Shown here one piece after another: positions 43,001 to 57,821 of a DNA stretch of 64,000 nt. Source of the stretch: Luidia sarsii (lineage: Eukaryota; Echinodermata; Asteroidea; Paxillosida; Luidiidae); the NCBI GenBank assembly GCA_949987565.1, contig OX465120.1:8508587-8572586 (forward strand), written 5' to 3'. The translations under genes and the position numbers were made by a program. The notes under the pieces were generated by a model, which searched no databases, had not been told where the DNA came from, and was given only the letters and a program-made list of their open reading frames with translations. Every line of letters begins with the position of its first letter. Position 1 is the first letter of the stretch.

Positions 43001-46000
43001 TCAAGTCATTTATCACTAGGGACGCGAGTCAATCCGAGTCATTTATCCCTAGGGACACGAGTCAATTAGAGTCATTTATCCCTAGGGAAACGACTCAATT
43101 AGAGTCATTTTAGGGACACTAGTCAATTCGAGTCATTTATCCCTAGGGACAAGAGTCAATTCGAGTTATTTATCCCTAGGGACACGAGTCAATTCGAGTC
43201 ATTTATCCCTAGGGACACTAGTCAATTAGAGTCGTTTATCCATAGGGACACGAGTCAATTTGAGTCATTTATCCCTAGGGATACGAGTCAATTAGAGTCA
43301 TTTATCCCTAGGGACACGAGTCAATTAGGGTCATTTATCCCTAGGGACACGAGTCAATTCGAGTCATTTATCCCTAGGGACACGAGTCAATTCGAGTCAT
43401 TTATCCCTAGAGACACGAGTCAATTCGAGCCATATATCACTAGGGACACGAGTGAATTTGAGTCATTTATCCCTAGGTACACGAGTCAATTAGAGTCATT
43501 TATCCCTAGGGACACGAGTCAATTCGAGTCATTTATCCCTAGTGACACGATTCAATTCGAGTCATTTATCCCTAGGGACACGAGTCAATTCGAGTCATTT
43601 ATCCCTAGGGACACGAGTCAATTCGAGCCATATATCACTAGGGACACGAGTCAATTCGAGTCATTTATCCCTAGGGACACGAGTCAATTCGAGCCATATA
43701 TCACTAGGGACACGAGTCAATTCGAGTCATTTGTCCCTAGGGACACGAGTCAATTCGAGTCATTTATCCCCAGGGACACGAGTCAATTCGAGTCATTTAT
43801 CCCTAGGGACACGAGTCGAGTCGAATCATATCTCCCTAGGGACACGAGTCCAGTTGAGTCGTTTATCCCTAGAGACACGAGTCAATTCAAAACGTTTATC
43901 CTAGGGACACGAGTCAATTTAAACCATTTATCCCTAGGGACACGAGTGGAGTCGAGTCAATTACCCGTAGGAACACGAGTCAATTCTGGTGAGCTCGGAA
44001 AATCAATCTATCCCACATCTCAGCATAACGGTTTGTTCTCCCTCCATGCAGAAAACTACTCCGTGATCTACTTCAACGCACTGAATGCAGCTAATGAGTC
44101 CGACCATTACTTCAGATCTTGTGACGCCCTCAGCCCCGCCACTGCGGTCTCACTGAGTGAGATAGGCACAGGCAACTACGGCATGGTTCCCGCCCCCGAG
44201 TTGGTCGAGCAGAGATGTGCAGTTTACGCCGGTGAGGGCGCCTACCTCGACCTGGGCGATTACGCGGGCACGTGCGTCTCCGATCCAGACCTGTGCACCT
44301 CACAAGCTGTGACCTGGTCAGTCTGGATCAAGATGAACTCAAGTGTGGTCTTCAATGCTATCAATAACTATTACCTTTGTTCCGGCGGATACACTCGCAG
44401 AGCGCGTGGAATAGCATTTGTGTATAAGACACAAGACGAAAAGTTCCAGCTTGCAGCAAGGAGCATTCTAAAGACTCGGGTTTTAACCTTTTCAAAGTCC
44501 CGCATACCGATGGATAGCTGGGTTCACTTGGCATTCACCCTCGATCTTAAACAGACGATTCCGGAACTACAAGTTTACCTGAACGGAGCCATGCTCACTG
44601 AGGACTCGTCATCGAGCTCTAATCCCTCTACAAATGATCTTTGCACAGACCTAGTCTTGGGGAGTCTTTCTCCGTGTCCAGATATCCCGCAAACCTCATC
44701 GACCAAGGGAGCCTCTGCTGCCTACAGTAACCTGGAGGCCTTTGACCAATTGCTGACTGCCGAACAGATATACAACCTTCACGCTTGTGGAAGTCTTGGT
44801 AAGTTGGCAACTTTTAAGCGCAGTCTGCAATTTTCAGGTATAGACAGATTAAGTTCAATTTGAAAGGCCACCAACTAATTAAGGACTGCATATTTGATAG
44901 ATTAGATTGATCCCGCGTTGCGTTTATACGCTGGAAAATTGTGGAATCTGAACCGGGTCTGATCCTTCCCCAGAGGAGGATCAGATCCCGGGATCAGGAT
45001 CTGATCCTGCGTTGCGTTAACTGACAGTTTTAATCCGGATCTGAACTCGGGATCAGATCCGGATCAGATCCCGGAAGCTGGCGTAACTCCGCACGGTCTG
45101 ACACTGATAACGAGAGTCCATCAGTACAGTAAGCATAGTCGAGCTTCGCGCGTAATGGCTGCTGTTGTGCTTCAGTGCCCATGATCAGTGAACTTTGCAC
45201 ATAACCTTTGCCCCGAGGTTACAGCGCTTCATCGATGCCACGCGGGATCAGGATCAAGTGTAAACGCGGCAGGGATCTGATCCCGCTCGCTGATCGCGAC
45301 CGCAGGATCTGATCATCCGTTGCAAGATCAAATGTAAACGCAGTGTTACATTCTCCTCGACGCAAACATCATGTTATATCTATAAACAAAATATATATGC
45401 AAAAATGATTAGATATTTTAAAAATTAAAATGATAATTTACAGTGAGAAGGTTGTCATGCTGATCTGTCAAGTTTTCGCGATATTAGACCTCGTTTGAAT
45501 AAGTTTTCCTTTTAAGTTTTCTCTGTAGGAGAATTCGCTTCGGTCTTTCTGGATTCAAATTGATAGATATGGAGCACGTTTTTGTTATAAAAAATTATTG
45601 AAATTATAATAGACACGAGCTGTTAACTAAGTCCCCGCTGCAGTTCGGCTAAGAAATTGACTACTAATTCATATTTCCGATCGGCCAAGTTCACATATGC
45701 CCCGGTTCATATACTGGGTAGAGGACCCATTAGAAAAACAGAACATGTATTGCATTCAAGATGACTACAGCCTTCGCTGAAAACAGTAAAAGGATCATGA
45801 ATTAGACGACAGTAGATTGCTGATGATTGCAACACATTCCTTATATTTACAAATATCAGAATTTACCTGAGGCCTATTATTGTTATTCTAGATTGGGATT
45901 TGAAAGTGCGCAGTCTACACCTTGACGCTAACTCTTCGTTCAGCGGAAACCTCCGCTATGTCTGCAAGGCCAGCGCCTCTACCGTACCGACCATTTACTG

Positions 46001-48696
46001 GAAAGTGTATCACGCAGACCAGGCACAGTGGGAAGATCTGGGCCCGTCCAGCGGGCCAGGCGTCGACATCACCCCGACCAGTCACTCCACTTGCGTGGTG
46101 CAGTCCGTCCTGGTGATCGATCGATCCCGTGGGCCAAGCTCAGAGGGTGATATCATCTCTTGCACGGCTAGTTCCAACTCACTGAACGCGTCAGTGTACT
46201 TTAAAGGTATAAAAAGAAGACTAATACAGTGCTTGACCTTTGTCCAACTCGGTCTGATGATTTGACGATAAGCTGTTTTAACAAGTAACAAGAATTAATG
46301 ACTTCTTGTGCTGAAGAATGCAAAAAAGTAACAGGAAAGGTGTTTGTTGGCAAACACAAGCTGTTTCGCAGTGCATAAATTAATGGTACGCATGTAGTAA
46401 TGTTTAAGTTAAAATGTTAGCGAAGTGAAGTGAAAATCATGTCAGTATTCATCTTTAATATTATAATATCGGTCTAAACTCAAGCAAAGTTTCAACCTGA
46501 AGCAGTATGTACTTAAAATAATGCAGCTTTAATATCATCACGCTTTAATTTCAAATTCTGATGCCATTTAGATTGCATATTGAGGGAAGCAGTAAATTGT
46601 ATGGTTGTAATCGTGTACAAAACATATGGAGAAAGTGGCAAATTTAATCTCATATCAAGTGACCGCTGATGAAGTGACAGTAACGAGTTCTGACATGTCC
46701 TCGCGCTTGCGCAGTTGCAGTGCCGTAACTATAGCAAATGGAAATTGCGTTACGGCTGCCGTAACAATAGCCACTGCGTTATTTAAAATGTCAGGACCAT
46801 CGGTGTACGGTCTTCTAAGTATTAGATGCAATAAACTGTCTAACTGGTGTAAGAAACTGCGAAAAATACCAAACATGGAAAACGTGTACAAAACCTATTG
46901 GAAAAACCACAACTTTAATCTCATGTCACGTGACCACTGATGACTTCACAGTTTACAATTTTTCTGCAACAGTAGTCAGGGATGATGGACTAAATATGAA
47001 GTTAATTCGTGCATCTTTGAAATTGTGTCATGTGACTTGACTGACTAATTTTCATCTATTGCTGGTTTTCTGGGGTGCATCAAGTCTGAAGTCAATATTA
47101 AATGCAATAAAGTACCTAAATCACGAAGGTGAAAAAAGTGTACAAATCCTAGGGTTCAAATTGCCTCTTTAAAGTTACGTAACCCAACACTAGATGACGT
47201 CATCATTTCAAATTTCTTATAGGACCACCTTTGGCCGGGTTTCTAAGTATATGCCAAGTATGAAGTCGATCGGTTAACTTAAACTACCCAAAAAGGGGCT
47301 CAGAACGATTCGGCCGAGCAAGGAGAAAATGAAATCGAACGAAAACAATAACTGTTTCGGAGAGACCGAAACAGCTATTAAAGATTTATGGAAAGTGGCT
47401 GTGACGCCGATCTATTATCAGTTCTGCAATAGTCCCTGACGAATCAGATTACTGACCTTGCAAAACCAATTCCTGACATGGCTACTTGGCATCTAAGGAC
47501 TCTAACTCTGGCGAAAATGTGCAGTTCTATTTAACGGCGAGACAGTGTCACTGACAATGGACCCCCAGGCTCGCCGAATTGGGTAAATCGTCTGACCATC
47601 CCACATAGTGAATTTTCTTTTCGCGAGAATAGCTTTATAACCGATGGGACCAGCCAAAAAATGGTTTGCCTGGGTGGTCCGCCAGTTAAGCATTAACTGC
47701 TGCATATTTCAAGGGACCACACCCCATTTTCATTTAGAAGCAAACAAAAATTGTAATTTAAGTTTCAATCTGGTTTCATATTTTCAGGGAAAACATCATC
47801 TTTTGGCTACAGCGACCACAACAAAGCAGGTATACTTTGTCTAATCGTAACCACAGCCTCTTATAGTACCTCTAACGTCCTTTCCGCATAAACCAAACCA
47901 TTGGTAAATGGGCAAACTCCTACATTCATAACCATGACTAACTTGTTTTAATCATAGAGGGCATTAACGGACTTTTTTTTCCAATGATCGCTCCAAATAC
48001 TATTACAAACTTCTTATGAGTGAGTATTTTTTTTTCAAATTGGGCACTTTGCAAATGGTGTAGGCCTACCCTACCTTTAAGCATCTCAAAATTAATAAAG
48101 TCAAACAAACCAAGGAGAAACTGACTGGGAACTTTTAAACAATTTTAAAAATTGGCAATTTGTTTTTTTTACTGGACCGGGACTTGAACCCGAGACCTCT
48201 GGACTAATGTAAATTTTAAAAATTGGCAATTTGTTTTTTACTGGACCGGGACTTGAACCCGAGACCTCTGGACTAATGTACCAGTGCTCTTCCATCTGAG
48301 CTATCCATCCCTTAGATGGTGGCCTCCCAAATAGTCAAGTAGTCTTTGCCGGGGTGGGGCGCCAGCAAGCAGCAATTCAACCATTAATTAACTCCCGTAA
48401 ATGTCTAGGGATCACACCCCGCTTTCATTCAGATGCAAACAACTAATTGTTGTAAACCTGGCTGCGGCAGCTCGGGGATCACACAAAGTGGATGCAGCTG
48501 CATCAAAGTTTTCTTTGCCAATTTTTCAAAATATTAATGAAAAGTAAAATAAATAGTTCTGTTTGTTTTTCTTGGCAATGCAGGTTACTTGTTCAATCTC
48601 GATAGCGGTCAGTACTACCAGAGTGACGTTTCTATGGATACAGAAGACACATTGGGGGACCATCCTTTCATCTGTGAGAAGGAAAGTCTTGGCTAA
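37058..48696 (+). CDS. Split C-type lectin-like protein with LamG and Ig domains, copy B
   Basis: Complete second copy, 515 aa, exons 37058-37388, 44052-44798, 45892-46206, 47788-47829, 48584-48696, with the same phase-1 junctions, donors and acceptors as copy A. Differences seen from A are A64T and a Gly-to-Val in the Ig exon, plus a few silent changes; exons 4 and 5 look identical. Every splice site is intact, so it should be as functional as A. Its promoter-side sequence is like copy C (GCATGCTCAC instead of GCATGCGCAC at 36924-36933), while its coding part is like A. Confidence 0.85.
38115..38205. mobile_element. Hairpin element H1, lectin B intron 1
   Basis: Identical in length and position to 12520-12610. 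Confidence 0.7.
40965..43990. repeat. Minisatellite in lectin B intron 1
   Basis: Same array as in copy A with no net length change (flanking exons 1 and 2 keep the same offset, 25595) and only a handful of scattered substitutions. Confidence 0.95.
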
Positions 48697-51600
48697 ATTT
48701 GAATATATCCGGAAAACTGTGCAATAGTATAAAAGATGTACGATAGTTCAGAGTTGATGGAAGATGAAAGTTTACCTGATGAGAATTTGATAAATTGCTT
48801 GTTTTGAAGAAGAATAGGCCTAGATTATCCTCTAAGAAACTGAAAAAAATACTTGTTAGAAATGGGAAGGGTGGGTTTTTGAAGCTTGTGAGATTGTCAG
48901 TGGTAGGATTCGTCTGTCCTTCAAATATTACTTAAAGTGTGTTGTGTAACTTTGTAAGAGTAGGCAAAGCATAATTATTATTTGCAGTTATGTATGAGGT
49001 TACTTTTAGTTCAATGGTTATAAATAAGGAGAAAGGTGATCAAAGTCACGCGATGTATCGTTGCTGGTAGCGACGTTTCGGTTGCTGGAACTAGTGCTAA
49101 CCTTCAACAGGCAACTGAAGAATGTGTGCTGTGGCGTCCGTTTATATCCGCTTCACCGGTTCCTGTATGCCGGTTTGCGGACGTCGTAGTGTTGACCATG
49201 CGGTTTGGCACACGGCTCTGGCGTCCTCTACCGAGCCTGCCCGTGGTGGGTCGGCGGTCGTGATGTCGGATGGTGGGGAGCCAGAAACCGGGATGTCAAT
49301 ACCACTGACCCTGTTGATAAGTGAATGAAAACTATGGCCTAGAAAATGTCTTATTTTATCTCTATCTATGTGGTATGAATTAGTTGCGAACAAAAGCTGT
49401 CCGCTGGAGAGCCGTGATAAATACATCAGTCTGAGAGCAATTAGAACACCTCTGCACTCATATCTTACCAGGTCTATAGTGAACAATCTGGGTATAGTAA
49501 TCAGACTCCATACAATTGCAGCAGATTTGAATAACTAAGCAACCTGTGTTTCATTTATGTTAGTTTCCACATTAAAATATTGCTTAACATTTAAATTATA
49601 GTGTATGGATGGATAGATGGACCACCCACTGCAACCAAGAAAAATTAAAATCATATTTATAAATACAAGTGCAATTAAATACATGTACAATAACAGTTAA
49701 ATTACAAAAAGTATTGGTACAGAGCTAGTCAAACGAAAACAATGAACATAATTTGGTTTCACAAAATGAGATTATTCTACCACTGTAACATAAATATTGT
49801 CAACTCGTTCAGACATAGAGGGTGGTATTTGTACCAGGAACTCTTGTAAAGAAACTCTTTGTTTCACAAATTCCCTCCCTTCTCGAAAACGGCAGATTTT
49901 CGGCACATTGCAAATGATGTAGCTTCCCTTTAATCTTTGTTACTACATGTATCTTCAAAACCATCAAAATGTGGAAAACACATCATGATTACACAAAGGA
50001 GAAATGGTTATTCAATGGAAGAATATAAAGCGATAAGAAAGCATTTTTAGGAAGATGATATCAAAACAAAATGGTTGCATTATGATTTCATTAGAATGGA
50101 AAAGCAACATTATTAGAAAATCTATCAGAGGATATAATTATCTAAAGTAGGCCCCTATAGCATTTACTGATATCAATCTCTGGGGAAAACATTACTTTTT
50201 TAATTTTAATGCTTGGAAATAAATAATGTCTCAGTTAATGAAAGGAAGCCACTACCACGTAGCCTGATTGGTATCATGTACGAATTGCCTTCTAGGAATG
50301 TCCCGTTAATTCCCACAGTTAAACATTCAATGTGTATTTTGATAGATGTTCATTATAACAGACGAAACAGTCAGAAGCAGTGCGACGACCTTGCTCTGCT
50401 TTAACCGTTCTAGAGACTGACCAGTCAGTTGGATTTCAATCCGGGACATTTTTCCTGATCTTTGGTTATGACCTTTGAACCCGTGAATGGTCCAACGATG
50501 TTGAATTGCAGGGCGCATACCACGAAATACTGTAGCCCCAGATGTATACAGTCAATAATATGAGTTTTGTTTTCATAATGGCGTGCATTCAAAACATTTC
50601 TTTGAATAATAATGTCTAGGGGTTGGGGAACTTAGTTAACATTATTGCATAATCGATGGTGCACGGGTCATCCCAAGGGTTCACTGCTTCAAATCTTGTG
50701 GAAATCGGAAGATTTGATTGGAAGAGGAGGAGTCCTTCAGTAAAACCGGCAGCAAATCGAAAGATGTGTATTTTGGCGCGCGTTGTTTGTGAGATACTTA
50801 GCAAGAATTGAAACGTTGATTGATACAAAAGATTCATAAGAATCCTACAAATTATTGGCCGAATTACACCTCCCATGATCACTACGATAAGTGAGGAATT
50901 TATATTCATTACTAAAGGCTGATTGAGCTAATGTCCACGATGGTTGTCATGGATAAGAGGGATACCACTTTTTGAGTCACTTTCTCCAAGTTTTGCCCTC
51001 ATGAATGCAGGCTCCGCCTATCGGATCATCATAAAATCTGGACCCTCAATTTGTATTTTTTTTAAAGGGGCCTTTGAAGTCCAAGTAATTGATATGCTGT
51101 AAAATAAGTAAAGCTTGAGACGACCTGGTGTTCAATGTTCAACTTCGTGTGTAATTTGGAACATATGGGGCTTTAAATGCGATCCTATTTAGCTGTGGAT
51201 GTGGAGGGATATTATCCCAAATCATTGCAGAAATTTGACTTGGATGACTGCACATAAACGGGTGTGTTTATGCTGTGGGTAATTAGCAGAAAATCCAATC
51301 GGTTAGCAACACCAAAATTGGAAGGTTCAATCTACAATTTGGCGTATAGCTACAAGACCTAAGAATCTATTTGTGGTAGAACTTTCCGCCTCGAAAGTGA
51401 GTGTTTTTGTACTGCGTTCAATGTGAGCTTTACAGCCAAGGTTTCTATGGGTAGCGCCCTCATCGGCAGGTCGTTCGAATCTTGACGTGCGCGTTGTATG
51501 TAACGCGCGATATCTCCTGAATTTGAATAATCGCGCGTGCGCGTGATGTAAAATCTCCCTTATTGGGAAACAATGGGTTTCCGTCATGATTATCCAATTC

Positions 51601-51775
51601 AATTTGCATAATAAAGTTACTATGGAGAGACATTCAAACAAAGATGAACCAAGCGCACTGCACGCACAATTCATAAACACTTTCGACTTTGCGAATAAAT
51701 CAGACAGTTTTTGTCTCTCCGAGATATATTTTGAGCTCTCACGAAAATTGAAATCGTGAATTTGACATCGACAAA

Positions 51776-53556
51776 ATGGGCGGATGCAATCAGTCCAAAG
51801 TTGGTCCTGTCTCTGCTGCAGCCAACGAGACTTCCGTAGGATCAATCAAGAACAAGTCGTTTTCCTTCTGGAAACTTCTCAAGAAGCGACGCAACACGAT
51901 ACGGGTAAGTCATCGCCTCCGAACGCATCATCGTCCCATGGTTTTCATGCGTCACAAGGCCAGTGTTGTGAGCATGCGTGGCTCTGAGAAATCAATAAGT
52001 TAACGTTTCGGACAGCTGTGGTATGATCCAGCTATTTCTTGTTCCTTGTGTAACTGTTCCTTGTCGTAGCATTCTTTCGTGGTCATACCTTTTATGATTA
52101 TTGAGTATTTTCTGTTGAAAAGAGCATGCTTCGTAAATTATCTGTAAACATCTTATATGCCCTACATTTCGTTTGTTCCCTATAAATCCATCTGATAATA
52201 CTCACTGCCTGAATAAAACAAGTTTAAAATCTTAAAGGAGTGAGCGGACAGAAGATTGCTTACAAATCAGTCATGGGCTCTGATTTGACAGGCGGTACAC
52301 TTAATGTAGACTTTTCTTGTCCAAATCATGCTAAGGTTGCGCCTGCCTTGCACGAGGACCACTACACCCCCGCCGTGACTGAGCGGACCATCCAGGCCAG
52401 CAACAAGCTGCCTAGTCCCATCACACCTCGCTCCCGTCCTGACAACAGCCCTTCGCCGACCTTCAGCGAGGTCAGTCTGTCCCGTTATATGCTGACTGAG
52501 GACACGGCAGACGGCAATGAGATGTTGGAGATTGAAGCTGCCGTGCGTCCACAAACACCGGGTAGGTCCATGCTCTGTACTTGAATGGCTGCACGGTGCG
52601 GCTGTGAATTGTGGAATCGGCGCTTGAATGAATAATTTGCAATCGCCGCGTTTTTCATCCACCTCAGACTTGTCCATCACCGGCACTCCTCTCTTTGCCA
52701 AGAAGCTGAGCAAGAAGAAGGAGCTCCACGCCCGTCAGGAAAGCCAGGAGATTCTCCGCCAGCTTCGCGACGCAGGCATCGTGGCTCGTCCCGAGTCTCG
52801 TGCAGGCGGCCTCTCCTACGAGTACTTCGTCCACGAGGAGTTTGGACTCCTCAAGAAGCCCCCGGCACGCCTGAGAAAGCTGAAGAGGGCCAAGAAGATC
52901 AGGGAGGCCAAGGGCGACGCCCAGCTGAGACAGGAGATGGAGAGCCGCATGCAGATGGCCCAAGAACGCCGCAAGGTGAGACGGGATAGATATGGCAGAC
53001 AAACATACAAACAGAAGGACAAAGCGACAATGCCACCACCTACTATAGAGACAACCATGAAACCCACATGTGTATGGAGCGCATATAATGAAGTGATTGA
53101 TATCATTGTTTTGCATCCCTTGGTTGTATACCAGCATGCAATAGACAAGGTCCGCATCAAGCAGACCAAGCTCCTGGTGCTGGACGTGGAGAGAGCCAGG
53201 GACATCTCGGCTCAGCTGGAGGAGGAAAAGACGCAAGTCACCGCTGAGCGCCTTCAACACAGGGAGGCCATATCTCAGGTAAGAGACTCATCACTGCCAA
53301 GGTACTGAGTGCCTAGCCATACGCTCATTGCATTCTGTCTACTTTGGGAGAAAGGAGCTTTGGTCCATCTCTTGATTAAGACAAGATTGGATCTGAATGA
53401 CTTGAATCTTGAAGTGGTGAGGTGACTTTTGCATTCGTTCAGGTGATCCAGGGCAGAGTGAGCGTCCACCGCGAACTGCGCGCCGTGGCACAGAAACACC
53501 ACCACACCGAGGTGCGCATGCGCGGTGCCCTGAAGAAGTTGGCCGACAAGGAGTAG
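51776..53556 (+). CDS. STMND1: Stathmin-domain-containing protein 1-like, copy B
   Basis: Complete second copy, exons 51776-51904, 52252-52561, 52668-52975, 53135-53278, 53443-53556, 334 aa, all at offset 25594 from copy A. It differs by one Leu-to-Pro in exon 2. The TAG, the 29-codon in-frame tail (to TGA at 53646) and the stop-free 159-nt intron 3 are all preserved; in the tail one Asn codon of A is His in B. Confidence 0.75.
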
Positions 53557-54550
53557 GTGTCTGAGCCGACCAGGAAAGTCATGGTGGTTGCACCCATGCA
53601 TGGAGACAGGGAACCAGACCTGAGTGAGGACGAGGGGACGGCATGAGCTATCGCCAACTAAATCAACCATCCAACGAGAAAATGAACTTAATCAATGAAA
53701 TATTTACAGATGCAAATATGCGATGACGGCAGAGAAACAAATCCGTTAGAATATGAAAGTTTACAGCTCGCCATATCAAAGCAGTTGTGGTTTTCTTGCT
53801 GGAACAAGAACGCACTGTGTAGAACGATGAACCAAAATGGAGATCAATTATCATCAATCCTTCCGAAGTCAATTTAATTCATAAATCTGGCGTAATATTT
53901 AGAAAAAAATATAGCACTCTTTGAATTTACTGAAAGTGTTTTATCATAAAACGCAATGATTTTTCTATGGAGATAAATTCATAATAAATTAATCGTGAAT
54001 GATTGCTACCATTTTATTGTTCAGAATGTATGTAAATTGGTATGTCCATCTCAAATCAAAAGAAGCAATTTTACTTCAATGTTTACTTTTATTTAGTGTA
54101 TTGTCCAGAAAGATTCTGCATCCACGTGTTTGGTAAAGGTAGGATACACCATTTGCAAAGGTCGAAGAATTGGGTCCATACTTCGTCAAACTCAACGTAT
54201 ACATCAAATAACACACCTGCGCAAGTTTCGGCTCAATCCGCCAACCACGTCATGAAAAACCAACAATGTGGAAACGAAATTAAATGCTAACTTTTCCAAA
54301 CGTACCGTAGAGGGCGGTATTTGCAAAAGGCACTCTCGATCGTTGGAAATCTAACAAGTTGAACTTAATTCCCCCTTCCTCGAAAAAGGCTGATTTTTTA
54401 TGAGAAAGTAATTATTGTCTAATCTCTTTACTCTGAATTATCAAAACCATCAAAATGTGGAAAAAGCTTTATGACTGCACAAAAGTATAAGGATAAATGG
54501 AGAAATATAGGGGGCCTAAAGTGATAACAAAGTTAGGCCTATGAATCATA

Positions 54551-54682
54551 GATATAACATGATGTTTGCGTCGAGGAGAATGTAATTCAAAGAGGTTTTG
54601 CCCTTACTCGACGTGGTGGTAAAGCACTGGGCATTCAGTGTTTACCACCACGTCGAGTAAGGGCAAAACCTCTTTGAATTAG
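54551..54682. mobile_element. TCGACG hairpin element, unit B
   Basis: Arms 54584-54623 and 54641-54680, exact complements, as in unit A. Confidence 0.75.
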
Positions 54683-55221
54683 GACTATGAAAGAACTTTG
54701 TTTGGATAATTTTTTATGATAATCAGCGCGGAGTTGCCATTCTGACTTATTTAGTATGCTGCACATTGTGTAGGGTCATGTTTCAAGAATTCATAAGAAA
54801 TAATATTACTATCGACCTTCTCTATACCAACCACCTCTGTCATTAATTTGAGTCCGTAAATTATGGAATGGATTTTTACGTGTTGAAGCGAAGGTGTTAT
54901 TCGTTTCGTTAGAATTGCTCGTATAATATATGATTCATATATAACAAGTTATGGTTGACACCAAACAATTGTTTTATTATTATGTGGTTCCGAGAAGAGC
55001 TATGGGAGTCATAGTTACAGAAAAAGTATAATCTGAAATTTCATCAATTCTTTTATGGTTATTTTCCTTGAATTCTCCCAAAATTTACTGAGGAATTCGA
55101 AAATATATTTTTGGCGCAAAAAAATCCGGAAAATGAAAATAATAGAGAAAAAGAGAGTTATTTAAAAAATGATTTTCGCTCTAAAACAACAAAAAACATA
55201 ATCTCTCGAGATCGGACAAAA

Positions 55222-55672
55222 GGTTATGCGGTGTCGACCAATCTTTCAGATCCCCGGGACCTCCAGGGTCGTCCCGTGTGCACGGATCTACATAGAGCTC
55301 TCAAAGGTCTCGGTACCGGTCCACTGCACATCCTTCCCTGCCCTATCCATATAGGCCGTAGACCCACGCGCCGTGTGAGGGAGGGAACACAGCGGCCCCT
55401 AGACCTTGGCCGCCGAGTCGACCAAAAGCACGTGTCCCTGTACGAAGACGCGAACCTGGATTACGAGGACAGTCCCAGCATCACACCGGCTCATCGGAAT
55501 GCGCCACATGCAATGTTGGTGGTTGCTGAAGTTTTTTAAACACCTTAAACTGCGGGCTCTTTCCGTGAGAAAAAAAAGGAGCTAAAAATGTTGTCACCGG
55601 GAATCGACCCACGGACCTCCACGTTGCTAGCCGCGCGTTTTTACACACTGCCACTTGCACTGCTTGTTTCCT
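55222..55672 (-). mobile_element. SINE S1, unit B right
   Basis: Counterpart of 29630-30080. Confidence 0.6.
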
Positions 55673-56710
55673 CTCGTCTAACTCATCGGTGTAATAGGCA
55701 ATTCGGATTTGAAGGACTGTCGTTGGCGGCGTGCTTGTGGGTTTCCTTGTGATCGAGTAAAGAGGGCGAAGCAATGAACACACTTGCATAGACCTCATTT
55801 TCTAAAATAACAACAAACATTCAAGTGAAATCAAGTTGCTTTACGGGAGTCTCGCATTTTCGGTGGAAATTTTTCCTTGAAACTTTTCAAGTATAGAGAG
55901 TTGATCAAAAGGGAAACGTATTTTTTTCCTTAATTTATCATGTATTCAAACGAAATAATCAGCTTTCTTTGATATGTATTGAGGGCGCTATTCCGGCCTA
56001 ACGGTCAAGCTTCCGCCGACTTGTTCGGGTGTCATCCGTCACACACAGAATATAGTCCGCGTTAGTGGTGGGATAATGGGTCGCACAGTAAATTGCTTTA
56101 ATTTTGATTTCACAATATTATTAGAAATTTGTAGTCACAGACTATTCCTGAAATAAAAGAGCGAAATGGGCTTGGCGAATGGGGATCATTGATATTTTTA
56201 TTTGACGAATAAAACGTGGGGCGGATTGATTTGAAAACAACGGGTAGTTTGACCGGTTGGTGGATTTCTAGGAAAGATGTAACTGTAAGCCGAGGCCATG
56301 GTCTGCAAAGTGCGGCAACTCGTGTGCTGCTGTCCAAGCAGAATTTCTGCAAGGGTTTTCTGGACGCATCCGTACCGTGTACTTCCACAGAAAAATGGGG
56401 CTACATTTCAAGTCCCACATGTCCCAAAATTAATTACACGCCAAATCGAATATTGAAATCCCGGGTTGTCTCAAGCTTCACTTATTCTACAATTAGTATC
56501 CGTTTATTAGACTCCGAAGGCCCCTGATTCAAAACAAGATGTGGGTCCACACTTTATGATAATCAGCGGCACGGGCGGAGCCGGCCATCTTGAATTAAAT
56601 CAGTGCGATGCAACCTTGCAGCTTTATCAACAATAACAAGGGGACTCAATTACATGTATCTAGGCCGCGGGCTGTAAAGAATTTGCAATGTGTTCAATTT
56701 CCGGACATTC

Positions 56711-57319
56711 AATAGACCCTTCTTACTGACGTCACGTTGCTACTAGAAACAGCGAGATCCGCCATCTTGGAGTACACACATAGTACGCTTTCGCTCGCAC
56801 GTTTGTGTTCGTTTAACGTTAGTTTAGTCATCATGGCGAATTCGAATGCTGCACGGTCGGCTTATTACATATTCTCGGCTTTATTTCTGAAATAGATCCT
56901 TACACAATTAACCCGCGACAACCATTTCGTCCATCTTTTTAGAGAAAGTGTTCGACGATTGCCTCACCTTCTCGTCAGTACAGCGGGTAAACGATACAAA
57001 TATTTCTTATCACGATCCCCTGCTTCCACAGCCAAGGGGAGCGCAAAAGTTAATCATCTTTTAACAAAACAGGTACCTCCAATCCATGATACAACCACGG
57101 AGGAATAAAAACAGATTCCTCCATGGCACAACTAGTAATACTATAGTAAAACGCAGTAGTAGTAGTAGTACAACTACGACGAGTTCAAAACTTGCCGGCG
57201 TGCATGTGGAGTTGTATGTATGCACAGCTGACTTAGTAACGGCGGTGACGACGTGCTCATGTGTGTAATCCAAGATGGCCGATAAACAAAACCGTGACGT
57301 CATCGAAGACGGGTCTATA
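56711..57319. mobile_element. MITE M1 at B/C junction
   Basis: Same deletion as in the A/B junction copy and nearly identical to it. Confidence 0.75.
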
Positions 57320-57821
57320 CGGAGACGCGAACCTGGATTACGAAGAGAGTCCCAGCATCACACCGACCCATCGAGATGCGCCACATGCGACGTTGGTGTT
57401 TTCGGGAGTTTTTTTAAACACCTTATACAGCACAGTCGTGCTGAGAAAAAAATAAGTGAACAATACCAGCGGGATCGAACCACGAACCTACACGTTGGCA
57501 GTCGAGCGTCTTTCACACAAGGACACTTGTGTTACGCAACAGTTTCGGATATCTTACACGTTAAAACAAAAGTGAAAAAGGGTAATTACAAAAAACGAAA
57601 ACAAGAGCTGTTTTTGAAAGACCGAAACAACTAAGAAAAAAGTTGAATAGGAAAACAAAACAGAACGAAGACAAGAACCGTTTCAGAAGACCGAAACAGA
57701 TGGACAAAAAAGGGGAGAAAAAAACAAAATGTATAGAAAAAAAACCGAAAACAAAGGCTGTTTCGGAAGATCAAACAGCTAAAAATGAATAGTAAAAACG
57801 AGCACGAGAAAAAAAGTTATG

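Larger units (their letters stand above)
31121..56710. repeat. Tandem unit B (about 25.6 kb)
   Basis: Second unit, same gene content and order as A. The offset to A is 25584 at the left edge, 25595 in the lectin exon 1-2 region and 25594 from lectin exon 3 onward; the offset to C is 25590 at the left edge and 25600 at lectin exon 1. Its left part (to about 37.0 kb) matches C and its right part matches A, so it is a mosaic. Confidence 0.95.

Noticed and set aside
43542..43904. Open frame of 11-residue repeats (NSSHLSLGTRV type) in the minisatellite
   Set aside because: 33-bp units trivially keep frame. It is intronic, is in a different frame from exon 2, and the equivalent in unit A is broken.
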